A stretch of 64,000 nt of DNA from Polyangiaceae bacterium. Its GTDB lineage: Bacteria > Myxococcota_A > Polyangia > Polyangiales > Polyangiaceae. Shown piece by piece: positions 57,574 to 64,000 of the stretch; within the stretch, counting starts at the first letter, position 1; each line of letters starts with the position of its first letter. The DNA lies in the NCBI GenBank assembly GCA_013214025.1, contig JABSRN010000153.1, positions 48,239-112,238 on the forward strand. Reading direction: 5' to 3'. The notes below the pieces were generated by a model, which searched no databases, was not told the DNA's origin, and saw nothing but the letters and a program-made list of their open reading frames with translations. The translations under genes were made by a program, and so were the position numbers.

Positions 57574-57609
57574 CCAGCAGGCCGCGCGACAGGCCGCGCG
57601 GCGTGCTGG
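57574..57609. terminator. Strong GC hairpin between convergent genes
   Basis: CCAGCAGGCCGCGCG pairs with CGCGCGGCGTGCTGG across a 6-base loop: 15 bp with one mismatch. It lies between the add stop and the stop of the DnaJ-like gene, a good place for a bidirectional terminator. It lacks a clear U-tract (ACTTTT comes 11 bases later on the plus strand). Confidence 0.55.
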
Positions 57610-57628
57610 CACGCGGGTGGCACTTTTG

Positions 57629-58579
57629 CTAGAGCGCCATCTTGTCGCGTTCGCTCATGTCCGTTTCTTCCCCGAGCGCCTTCACGGCCTGCTCGATGCC
57701 GCGACTGTCGTCCGAGGGAAGATGAATCATAAACGTCACGTAGAGGTCGCCTGTTTTCTTTTGGCGCTTCACGCCTTTGCCCTTGAGTCGCAAGCTCTGA
57801 CCCGACTGGGTCCCGGCGGGCACCGTCAACATCACCCCACCGTCGATAGTGGGCACGCGAACCTTGGCGCCGGAATACGCCTCCGCCACCGTGATCGGTA
57901 AATCCAAACTGAGATCGAGGCCGTCGCGTTCAAATATCGGGTGATCGGACACGGCGATCTCCAACACCAAATCCCCAGCAGGCGCACCGTACACACCGGG
58001 AGAGCCGTGGCCGCCGACCCGCACCTTGTCGCCAGCGCCAGCACCCGGGGGGATCCGAACGGTCACGTCCTCCGCGATATTCGCCACCCGTACGCTAACG
58101 CTCGCGCCGCGGATGGCCGAGGCGAAGTCCACCCGAACCACCGCGCCGATGTCTTCGCCACGGCGTCGCGCAGCACGGCGCGCTCCGCCAACACCGCCCA
58201 TGAGATCGCCGAAAAGATCGCCAATCGATGCGCTACCGCCGCCGCCCATCAGATCTTCGAGATTGATGCCACCGGGAAAACCGCCGCCCCCACCGCCCAT
58301 GCCACTGCGCGGACCCCGGCGTCCGTAGGCCCGAGCCATGTTGGGATCGAAGCCATCCCGCAATCCTTGCTCGCCAAACTCGTCGTAGAGCGCTCGCTTC
58401 TGTTTGTCCCCCAGAACCTGATTGGCACTGTTCAGAGACTTGAATCGCGCCTCGGCCTTGGCATCTCCCGGGTTCTTGTCCGGGTGATACTTGGCCGCCA
58501 GCTTGCGGTACTGTTTCTTGATTTCCTCTTCAGTGGCGTTGCGACTGACGCCAAGTTCTGAATAGGGATCTGCTGTCAC
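57629..58579 (-). CDS. DnaJ-class (CbpA-like) co-chaperone
   Basis: A 316-residue type II J-protein stimulating DnaK. The J domain (YSELGVSRNATEEEIKKQYRKLAAKYHPDKNPG) retains the HPD motif; a Gly/Phe-rich linker follows (GMGGGGGGFPGGINLEDLMGGG), then two C-terminal substrate-binding domains. The Cys zinc-finger of canonical DnaJ is absent, so it is CbpA/DjlB1-like. GTG 58579 is chosen because TADPYSEL is the natural J-domain start; the frame upstream to 58732 is not family-like. Confidence 0.92.
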   Translation of the reverse strand: MTADPYSELGVSRNATEEEIKKQYRKLAAKYHPDKNPGDAKAEARFKSLNSANQVLGDKQKRALYDEFGEQGLRDGFDPNMARAYGRRGPRSGMGGGGGGFPGGINLEDLMGGGGSASIGDLFGDLMGGVGGARRAARRRGEDIGAVVRVDFASAIRGASVSVRVANIAEDVTVRIPPGAGAGDKVRVGGHGSPGVYGAPAGDLVLEIAVSDHPIFERDGLDLSLDLPITVAEAYSGAKVRVPTIDGGVMLTVPAGTQSGQSLRLKGKGVKRQKKTGDLYVTFMIHLPSDDSRGIEQAVKALGEETDMSERDKMAL

Positions 58580-58827
58580 TGTTTGCTCTTTGCGCTGATC
58601 GTTCCACAGAATCCGAAGATCCGGCGCAACGCGGTCTGCTTGTAACCTAAGGACGGCCCCCACCCAGATCAAGTTGACAAAATAGGGAATTTGCGACCCC
58701 GAACCGACGAATACCTCTCCGGAGGACAGCAATTTAGAGCACTTGGGCGACTTTCCTTCGCGCGGCAGGACACCCCGCTACCGGAGCTGTGTGACGGCGT
58801 TGAGCAGGGCGGGGCGTCCCGGCCTGC

Positions 58828-59712
58828 TCACGGGCGATACCCGCGCTGAGGCCGACAACTCACGATCAAACTCTCCACGTCTTCGTCCAGCGCCTTGTCG
58901 CTGAAGTCGCCACGAAAATCAATATCTCGAAAACCGTTGTAGTGCAGCAAGGCTTCCATCTCGGCTGGGAAATATTGTCGATGGGTCAGCGGCACCGTAA
59001 AGCTCGGGCTCTTGCCCTCGGGCATGAAATCCATATTCACCAGCAGCACTTGCCGCAGCGGATCGTAAACAAAGCGTTCGGCATAACGCGTGAGCTCACC
59101 TGTCGTCGGGTGTCGAATTCGGGGCGCGCCGTATGCCTTGTCGGGATCGAGGCAGAGATCTGCCGGGTGAGGCATGGAGAAGTCGAAAACAAAACGACCC
59201 TTGGGGGTGAGGTGGTGATGCACGCAGGCCAGGAAGCGCTCCATGTCCTGGCGCTCGTAGAGGTGCAGCACCGTGTTGAAGCTGGCAATAACCAAAGGAA
59301 AACGTCTCTTCAGCTTTACCCGCCGCATGTCGCCGCGCCGCAGCTCGATACGGCCACGTACGTCTTTCGCTTCGTCTTTTAGCTGTGTGCGCAGACTATC
59401 GAGCATAGGCGCCGACAGATCGATGCCTGTCACATCGATACCCGCCCGCGCCATGGGCAAAGCGATACGACCATTACCCACGCCGTACTCCAACACGGGC
59501 CCCCCCGAGGCCAACGCCTCATTGACGTAGTAGTAGACATCCTCGGTACGCGAGCGATAGGTCTTCGTGTAGTACGCAGGATCGACGTAGTGGGCGACCG
59601 CACCCAGATCGCCAGCGATACCGAGTTCGCTCAACTGCGGAGCTGCACGGCGCGCCCCGAGCTTCTCACCCTGAGCGAGAGCCGGCGCTTTCCAGGAACG
59701 TCGCCTTGCCAT
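58828..59712 (-). CDS. Class I SAM-dependent methyltransferase
   Basis: A 294-residue methyltransferase. Motif I VLEYGVGNGRIALPMARAG and the acidic VTGIDLSAPMLD mark the SAM site at about 72-102, followed by IELRRGDMRRV and VIASFNTVLHL. The C-terminal beta-rich part with HRQYFPAEMEALLHYNGF resembles small-molecule methyltransferases. A basic leader of about 40 residues precedes the core. Substrate unknown. Downstream of rpoZ on the same strand, separated by a tandem repeat. Confidence 0.88.
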   Translation of the reverse strand: MARRRSWKAPALAQGEKLGARRAAPQLSELGIAGDLGAVAHYVDPAYYTKTYRSRTEDVYYYVNEALASGGPVLEYGVGNGRIALPMARAGIDVTGIDLSAPMLDSLRTQLKDEAKDVRGRIELRRGDMRRVKLKRRFPLVIASFNTVLHLYERQDMERFLACVHHHLTPKGRFVFDFSMPHPADLCLDPDKAYGAPRIRHPTTGELTRYAERFVYDPLRQVLLVNMDFMPEGKSPSFTVPLTHRQYFPAEMEALLHYNGFRDIDFRGDFSDKALDEDVESLIVSCRPQRGYRP

Positions 59713-59791
59713 CAGTTGGCTGCCATCTGCGGTCGGCGGGGCGACGCGGCAAGGCCGGCCGCTCTATAAACGAAAACGGCGCCCCCAACAG

Positions 59792-59846
59792 AGAGCGCCG
59801 AATGGTCAGAGCGCCGAATGCACAGAGCGCCGAATGCACAGAGCAC
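59792..59846. repeat. 16-bp tandem repeat, three and a half copies
   Basis: AGAGCGCCGAATGGTC (59792-59807), AGAGCGCCGAATGCAC (59808-59823), the same again (59824-59839) and a partial AGAGCAC. It lies between the rpoZ stop and the methyltransferase start, thus in the likely 5' leader of the latter. No function assigned. Confidence 0.9.
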
Positions 59847-59857
59847 CAGGGAGGCAC

Positions 59858-60100
59858 TTAGCGGAGGGTGCTGTGACCCAGCTCTTCCAACCACTCCATG
59901 ATGACGTCATCCGTCGGGCGGTCGAAGTGCACTTTGCCGGCGGCGATTTCACGCAAGCTCAAGACGGCTTGGCGATTGCTCGCGTTAACCAATGGATCCG
60001 CACCCTTGATGAGCTGACGGGCGCGCTGGGCGGCCAGTACGACGAGAGCAAAACGGTTATCCTCGACTTCGAGACAATCTTCTACGGTTACGCGGGCCAT
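59858..60100 (-). CDS. rpoZ: RNA polymerase omega subunit
   Basis: An 80-residue omega subunit, which assists RNA polymerase assembly and in many bacteria forms a ppGpp site. Conserved features are [30 protein letters not shown] and the short [19 protein letters not shown] 60100 is chosen; the frame upstream to 60259 is not conserved. It is unusually not next to gmk here. Confidence 0.93.
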   Translation of the reverse strand: MARVTVEDCLEVEDNRFALVVLAAQRARQLIKGADPLVNASNRQAVLSLREIAAGKVHFDRPTDDVIMEWLEELGHSTLR

Positions 60101-60305
60101 GAATTTCCTCAGATACCTTTGGGGGAGCGGGAACTTAGCTTCTGTGGTCGACACAAGCAAGCCGACTCCACTTTGGCAAGCAGCCCTTGCGTTCACTAGT
60201 CTTACGTTCAGTGAGGTGGCGACAGGGCTTCGATTTCCAATCATTGAGTACAGAACCACCGAGAGCGGGCGAAGCCTGGCCGCTCTCCCCAGTAGACTGA
60301 CATAA

Positions 60306-60324
60306 AACCTGATAATTACAGGTT
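60306..60324 (-). terminator. Weak hairpin overlapping the FHA gene stop
   Basis: On the minus strand AACCTG and CAGGTT form a 6-bp stem around a 7-base loop containing the TAA stop, followed by TTTTAT. It resembles a short intrinsic terminator for the FHA gene, but the stem is weak and overlaps the stop codon. Confidence 0.35.
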
Positions 60325-61884
60325 AAACGCACTGGGAACACCGCCAGGCGCGCCTCCGGACCCGCCCCCCACAGCCGGATCGCTGGCTTTGGGCGAGATC
60401 CAGTTCGCTGCCTTGTCCTTCATATCGCGGAACTTGTCGCTGGCCTGTTCCAACTTGGAATCCCACTCGAGGTTGATGGGCTGGCTCTGAACCTGGTCGT
60501 GGAACTTGACGATCATCATGGTCAGGAAGAAGGGGCGCAATACGGCCATTCGCACGTCAGCTGCGAACACGAAGGCGAAGATCACCATCGTGACCACCGG
60601 CCAGATGCCGAGGGAGGCGGGGATGATCAAGTAGATGATCCAGGCAGGAAGGAACATGAACACCGTGATGATGGCGCTCAAGACATAGTCGAGCACGGCG
60701 ATCCAAACGCCGGTCTTGAGCACTTCTTTGGAGTTCTGCGCGTAGTAGATGAGAGCGTCTTTGCTACTGCGCCAGGAGTTCTCGTCGCCGCGTGCGACGT
60801 TGTACGAGAAGATCGTCTCATCGATGTAAGTCGTCGCCGCATGCACGATGCGATTCACAATCGCCTTCACGTTGTTCACGCCGGGGATTGGCAACAGGTT
60901 CGCCACCCAGTTGAGCGTGCGGTTGAATTGGCGGATGACGCCGTCGATGACCATGTCCAAGGCGAACAGAATGTTCACTTCGCCAAACCGTTCGGTGACG
61001 ATGCGTTTTCCGTAAACGAACATGCCTTCGCTTCCGTGATTGATGCTGCCTGTCGTGATCAGCTCGGTCAACACGGCAATGTGTGCTGCCTTCATCAAGT
61101 ACAGAAAGTAACGCACCACGGTGTTCCAGAACCAACCGCCTACGGAAGCAAAAGCGATGAACCAAATCCAGCCCACGCCTTTGCCGAACACAAAGAAACC
61201 GCCGAGCATCCAACACCAGTAAAGGATCGCGACCACCGTCATGGCTACCATCACGCCCAAACGAGCCATCACGAAGGGCGCGGTCTTCACCAACAAGGAA
61301 AACGCCGTACTGATGTCTCCGCAGGTTATCGCCAGCGGGTAACTGTGGCGTACAGGCTGGTCCGGATGGCTGTAGACAGAGCTAGGCCCCCCTGTAGCAA
61401 AGGCTCCACCGGCTTTAGGATCCTGAGCTGTTGGGGCCGGCGTCGCCGCTACCGGCGGACATGCCGCCCCTGCGACTACGGGCGGAGCGGCTGCGACAAT
61501 GGCAGCGGGCGGCGCCGGCACGGCGACGGGAGCGGCAGGCGCTGCCATAGGTCCCTGGGCCATCACGGCGGTTCCAGGAGGGGCCGCCGCAACACTGATG
61601 AGAGTGATCGTGCTGTTGCCGAGACCGACCGTCATGTTCGGAGTCAGGGCCAGGGGAGCCGTGAGGCTGTGCCCGTCCGGTCCGCGAGTGCCATTGGTCG
61701 AACCGGTATCCGTAAACCAAACCTGGGTTCCGTCGAAGTCGAGCTTGCCGTGACTGCCGGACACGTTGGTGTCTTCGAGCTTGATCCCGGTGACATCACG
61801 GCCAACGAGCACGCAAGGCTCAATGAACGTTAAATCTTCTACCCGCACTCCGGCGTGGGAAATCCTAACTACGTAGCTGGCCAT
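60316..61884 (-). CDS. FHA-domain multi-pass membrane protein
   Basis: A 522-residue protein joining a cytoplasmic phosphothreonine-binding FHA domain (about 1-97; [23 protein letters not shown] and DTGSTNGT are the peptide-binding loops) to a membrane domain of about five or six helices (from about 200) through a Pro/Ala/Val linker. The end is a Gly/Pro-rich hydrophilic tail. A good ribosome-binding site (GAGAGGAAAG) precedes ATG 61884. The FHA domain implies response to Ser/Thr kinases such as the one at 45 kb (inference); the membrane part is not recognised. Confidence 0.9.
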   Translation of the reverse strand: MASYVVRISHAGVRVEDLTFIEPCVLVGRDVTGIKLEDTNVSGSHGKLDFDGTQVWFTDTGSTNGTRGPDGHSLTAPLALTPNMTVGLGNSTITLISVAAAPPGTAVMAQGPMAAPAAPVAVPAPPAAIVAAAPPVVAGAACPPVAATPAPTAQDPKAGGAFATGGPSSVYSHPDQPVRHSYPLAITCGDISTAFSLLVKTAPFVMARLGVMVAMTVVAILYWCWMLGGFFVFGKGVGWIWFIAFASVGGWFWNTVVRYFLYLMKAAHIAVLTELITTGSINHGSEGMFVYGKRIVTERFGEVNILFALDMVIDGVIRQFNRTLNWVANLLPIPGVNNVKAIVNRIVHAATTYIDETIFSYNVARGDENSWRSSKDALIYYAQNSKEVLKTGVWIAVLDYVLSAIITVFMFLPAWIIYLIIPASLGIWPVVTMVIFAFVFAADVRMAVLRPFFLTMMIVKFHDQVQSQPINLEWDSKLEQASDKFRDMKDKAANWISPKASDPAVGGGSGGAPGGVPSAFNL

Positions 61885-62161
61885 TCTGTCTTTCCTCTCT
61901 CAACAAGTTCTGCTGCGCCCTCGGACCGGATCCACCGGCAGTTGCGTAGCTTCCTAAATTTTTGCTCGGTTACGAAAGCGGGAGCCCCCTCCTGCCCCCG
62001 GCAACCGACGACACGCCGCGCTGATAGATCGCGCAGCTTTTGCCGTCGGACGAAAGCCCGACCGGACAGATGTGCGCTCCCCTAGGGCCGAAGCTTCCCA
62101 CAAGCGCCCACCCCGCGGGGCAACGAATATTCGGCACCGCGGAATCGACGCGGAGCACCTC

Positions 62162-62327
62162 TCAAACAGCGGCGCCGGCCCATCCTCAGCAAAAACCGCG
62201 CGTTTTCGTGGACCCGGCTCGTAGCGTACCCGAGCCGTAGCCATTCAAACAGCGGCGCCGGCCCATCCCCAGCAAAAACCGCGCGTTTTCGTGGACCCGG
62301 CTCGTAGCGTACCCGAGCCGTAGCCAT
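62162..62327. repeat. 83-bp tandem duplication
   Basis: Copy 1 is 62162-62244 and copy 2 is 62245-62327, identical except C/T near CCATCCTCAGC versus CCATCCCCAGC. It lies at the 3' end of the lipoprotein gene. The surrounding gap from the FHA gene start (61885) to 62161 holds no recognisable gene; a minus-strand frame at 61970-62158 reads protein-like (CPAGWALVGSFGPRG) but is closed at its 5' end by the repeat and may be a remnant. Confidence 0.92.
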
Positions 62328-62967
62328 CAGCTACTGCGCCTTGACCACGTGGATAAGCTCCGCCGGTCTGCCCTCGAAACTCTGGGACACGAGTGCAGCC
62401 ATCGGCCGCCTTCGCGAGAGCGCTCTCCACGGGGGTCTCAGCAGGCGTGGGCTCCCCTTCGGGCAACGAGGGCCCGAAGTAGATATCGGATATCGACCCG
62501 ACGTCCGCGAGCTCCACTGGTGCCAAACTGTTAACTATTCGCATCAGCTGCAAATACTCATCCCAACTGACAGCCATCAGATCGTAGGTGATGAAGAGAT
62601 CACGCTGGGCCTTCGGTACCTTCAACAACAGCGCCGCTCGAGCAGCCAAGTCGGAGTCCAGCGTTTCCACTTTCTGCGGTGTACACTTGTTACCGCCACC
62701 AACCGCAGAACAGACATAGAGCTGCTCCTTGCACGCGGCGCGCCAGGTTCGCGACTCCACGCGGTAGTCGAACACCGCCAAAGACTCCGCCGGGCACCCC
62801 GTGCTGCCTACCGTAACGTTGGCCACCATCTTCGGCTGAGGCGCACATCCCACGCCGGCAACTAGTAGACTACCCAATAGCGTAGTGCCCACTAGGCAGG
62901 TGCCCAGAGCCGAATACCAACGCGTGCCGTTCGCGATCCACGTTGTTCTAAGGAGGTGATTCATCAT
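62245..62967 (-). CDS. Lipoprotein with suspected 3' frameshift
   Basis: A 240-residue open frame encoding a predicted lipoprotein: hydrophobic signal with lipobox AGVGC (about Cys 41), then a Cys-containing domain (GSTGCPAESLAVF, ACKEQLYVCSAVGGGNKC) and helices (LAARAALLLKVPKAQRDLF). To about 62400 third codon positions are G/C-rich; beyond, this frame loses that bias while the +1 frame (MAALVSQSFEGRPAELIHVVKAQ-like, stop TAG 62331-62333) gains it. The gene probably once ended at 62331 and now runs into the 83-bp repeat. Start lacks a ribosome-binding site. Function unknown. Confidence 0.65.
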   Translation of the reverse strand: MMNHLLRTTWIANGTRWYSALGTCLVGTTLLGSLLVAGVGCAPQPKMVANVTVGSTGCPAESLAVFDYRVESRTWRAACKEQLYVCSAVGGGNKCTPQKVETLDSDLAARAALLLKVPKAQRDLFITYDLMAVSWDEYLQLMRIVNSLAPVELADVGSISDIYFGPSLPEGEPTPAETPVESALAKAADGCTRVPEFRGQTGGAYPRGQGAVADGYGSGTLRAGSTKTRGFCWGWAGAAV

Positions 62968-63025
62968 GGCCCGAGATATCGACGGCAGACGTGTATCTCA
63001 CAATCCAGATCCGCGTAGCCAATAA
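62966..63025 (+). CDS. Possible 19-residue leader peptide with perfect Shine-Dalgarno
   Basis: AAGGAGGTGAT at 62950-62960, the full complement of the 16S rRNA 3' end, stands 9 bases before ATG 62966. The frame is MARDIDGRRVSHNPDPRSQ then TAA. The signal is antisense to the first codons of the lipoprotein gene, so it may be coincidental: there those bases encode Asn-His-Leu-Leu. No gene follows directly. Listed because the ribosome-binding site is the best in the window. Confidence 0.3.
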   Translation: MARDIDGRRVSHNPDPRSQ

Positions 63026-63410
63026 CGGCATTCCGAGTCTTGCCCATTCGGGGGCACATTGCGTCGCCTACGGAAACTCTCGCGCCGATCTGCTTCGATA
63101 CGTAGGAGTTTTCTTAGATCGTAACGAACCGCCGCGCCGCCGTAGACAAGCGCGCGGGCGTCGCCCTCAGTCGTAACGGGAACGTGCCAGCTTCCTAACG
63201 AACGCAGCAGCGCCTACCGGACGGAAGCCCCCGCGCCCTCACCGCAGCCTTGCAGATATGAGGCAAGCCGCAGCCAATGGTTCGAGTCCTCGTCAGCACA
63301 AGCGCCGTCTGGCTAAGCTGGCGCCTCAACCGACTGCCAGAAAGCAGCTGTTTTCTCAGCACTCCTGCAAAGCCATGGATTCCAGCAAATCCCATGCTAG
63401 TCCCGCCCGT
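63026..63410. other. Intergenic region before tRNA-Ser
   Basis: Nothing convincing seen. A T-arm-like TGGTTCGAGTCC at about 63282-63293 does not sit in a foldable tRNA. Short open frames on either strand lack start signals. The promoter of the tRNA-Ser gene must lie at its right end, but no clear -35/-10 pair was identified. Confidence 0.4.
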
Positions 63411-63497
63411 GGAGGCGTGGCCGAGTGGTCGAAGGCAGCGGTTTTGAAAACCGCCGAGGGTTTACGCCCTCCGAAGGTTCGAATCCTTTCGCCTCCG
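63411..63497 (+). tRNA. tRNA-Ser (anticodon TGA)
   Basis: An 87-base tRNA. The acceptor stem GGAGGCG (63411-63417) pairs with CGCCTCC (63490-63496), discriminator G at 63497. D arm GCCGAGTGGTCGAAGGC, anticodon loop TTTGAAA giving TGA, a long variable arm (CGAGGGTTTACGCCCTCCG) typical of serine tRNAs, and T arm AGGTTCGAATCCT. CCA is not encoded. Confidence 0.97.
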
Positions 63498-63560
63498 CTA
63501 GAATCATTGAGGAAAGTGCCGGCACCATCGGGGTGTCGGTAGCTTTTGTGACCACGCCCC

Positions 63561-63577
63561 GGACCAAGTTTTGGTCC
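63561..63577 (+). terminator. Inverted repeat downstream of tRNA-Ser
   Basis: GGACCAA (63561-63567) and TTGGTCC (63571-63577) form a 7-bp stem with loop GTT, about 64 bases after the tRNA. A further TTGGTCCC copy follows at 63585-63592. Could be a terminator or an end feature of the adjacent insertion element; no U-tract. Confidence 0.35.
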
Positions 63578-63599
63578 CGGCTTTGGTCCCGAGGGTTTC

Positions 63600-64000
63600 C
63601 GCGGCGCATCGTGAGCGTTGGCGTTGCTATCTGAGTGTCGCCGTCGAGTCGAAGAGTCGGGTGTTACCGATCGCGTAGAAGCGCGCTTATTCAGCGCAGT
63701 TATTTGGGGTTCTTCGGCTTCCTTTTTCGGGAGGCACGTTCTTTGGCCTCTTTCATCCGGTAGCTGCTGCCCTCGATGGCGATCACTTCGCAACGATGGA
63801 TGAGCCGATCCACTAGGGTCACGACGCAGCCGGCGTTTGGGAAGACGCTGGGCCATTCACTAAATGGCTTGTTCGTCGTCAGCACGATCGGCTTCTGAGC
63901 CTCGTAGCGGCGCGTTACCACCTCAAATAGCAGGTCGGCGTAACGCGTGTCGTAAGACAGGTAGCCCACCTCGTCGATGCACAGCAGGTCCGGGTTCACG
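63600..64000. mobile_element. Partial IS21-family element next to tRNA-Ser
   Basis: Inferred from istB. Its outer boundary must lie between the tRNA (63497) and the istB stop (63700); no terminal inverted repeat could be fixed without the other end, so the left coordinate is approximate. istA, if present, lies beyond the window. Confidence 0.6.
63700..64000 (-). CDS. istB: IstB-like ATPase, 5'-truncated by window end
   Basis: The C-terminal 100 residues of an IS21-family IstB helper ATPase, which delivers target DNA to the IstA transposase. Visible are Walker [15 protein letters not shown], the [30 protein letters not shown] sensor region and the arginine-containing [19 protein letters not shown], with a basic tail ([14 protein letters not shown]). 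The gene continues beyond 64000. The reading frame is intact in the part seen. Confidence 0.93.
   Translation of the reverse strand, partial: VNPDLLCIDEVGYLSYDTRYADLLFEVVTRRYEAQKPIVLTTNKPFSEWPSVFPNAGCVVTLVDRLIHRCEVIAIEGSSYRMKEAKERASRKRKPKNPK

Noticed and set aside
60499..61833. A 444-codon open frame on the plus strand opposite the FHA gene
   Set aside because: It is antisense to a well-supported gene, rich in His/Arg/Asp as expected of a GC-rich shadow frame, and has no domain or ribosome-binding site. The same reasoning removed long antisense frames at 36304-37200, 56661-57407, 20651-22072 and 4636-5196.
62347..62355. DnaA-box-like CGTGGATAA
   Set aside because: A single one-mismatch copy without a cluster or AT-rich unwinding element; expected by chance in 64 kb.
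62949..62960. Minus-strand match to the 3' end of 16S rRNA (ATCACCTCCTT)
   Set aside because: Only about a dozen bases match; flanking sequence is unlike 16S rRNA, so there is no rRNA gene.
63282..63300. T-arm-like TGGTTCGAGTCCTCG, suggesting a second tRNA
   Set aside because: No matching acceptor stem, D arm or anticodon arm can be folded around it. A similar GGGTTCGAATC at 10661-10672 lies in a lipoprotein gene start and was rejected for the same reason.

Overview
The window is a stretch of GC-rich chromosome (roughly 60% G+C or more by eye), gene-dense and mostly housekeeping. It looks like a member of the Myxococcota, probably a Polyangia-type myxobacterium. This rests on several features seen together: many secreted lipoproteins with Gly/Ser/Thr/Ala-rich spacers, a membrane-anchored Ser/Thr kinase with a C-terminal PEGA-like domain, a very large HPt/receiver/DUF4388/PEGA protein, an FHA membrane protein, and a fused aroK-aroB gene. 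The taxonomic call is inference; no rRNA is present.

Layout. 0-7 kb: lipoprotein, aldehyde dehydrogenase, ArsA-like ATPase, glutamine-dependent NAD synthetase coupled to a lipoprotein. 7-10.4 kb (minus strand): riboflavin/nusB operon ribE-ribBA-ribH-nusB plus an orphan M17-peptidase N-terminal domain; the GTP cyclohydrolase half of RibBA is degenerate. 10.6-18.2 kb: Cys-rich lipoprotein, alr, then a minus operon rph, small ORF, SAM hydrolase-like gene and a TPR metallopeptidase, with queE divergent. 18.2-26 kb (minus): dapF, the giant regulator, and a sulfatase-fold lipoprotein with a decayed active site. 26-30.5 kb: aroKB fusion, two exported proteins, zapA, and a TetR regulator whose start codon abuts a perfect 32-bp palindrome. 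31-33 kb: bioF-bioD, each carrying a parS-like ParB site. 33-38 kb: ABC ATPase and a MoxR/DUF58/transglutaminase operon. 38-45 kb (mainly minus): putative metallopeptidase, rpe, a lipoprotein plus its broken paralogue, and tyrA coupled to a degenerate DAHP-synthase homologue. 45-49 kb: Ser/Thr kinase, an SLC6-type Na+ symporter with a 34-residue MetS-like microprotein, and arsC. 49-62 kb: serS, rnr, a VKOR-DsbA fusion, adenosine deaminase, a DnaJ-like protein, a methyltransferase, rpoZ and an FHA membrane protein. 62-64 kb: a lipoprotein with a suspected frameshift next to an 83-bp tandem duplication, tRNA-Ser(TGA), and the 3' part of an IS21-type istB.

Cooperating genes: riboflavin synthesis (ribE/ribBA/ribH), biotin synthesis (bioF/bioD), aromatic amino acids (aroKB, tyrA, DAHPS-like), peptidoglycan precursors (alr, dapF), and RNA or translation functions (rph, rnr, queE, nusB, serS, tRNA-Ser, rpoZ).

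Most notable signals: (1) two near-perfect ParB/parS palindromes 1.2 kb apart, read in different frames in bioF and bioD; (2) an apparently dead DAHP synthase translationally coupled to tyrA; (3) RibBA lacking the GTP cyclohydrolase II zinc cysteines; (4) a tandemly duplicated lipoprotein pair in which one copy is broken by a nonsense codon and a 10-bp repeat expansion; (5) recurrent short tandem duplications at gene ends.
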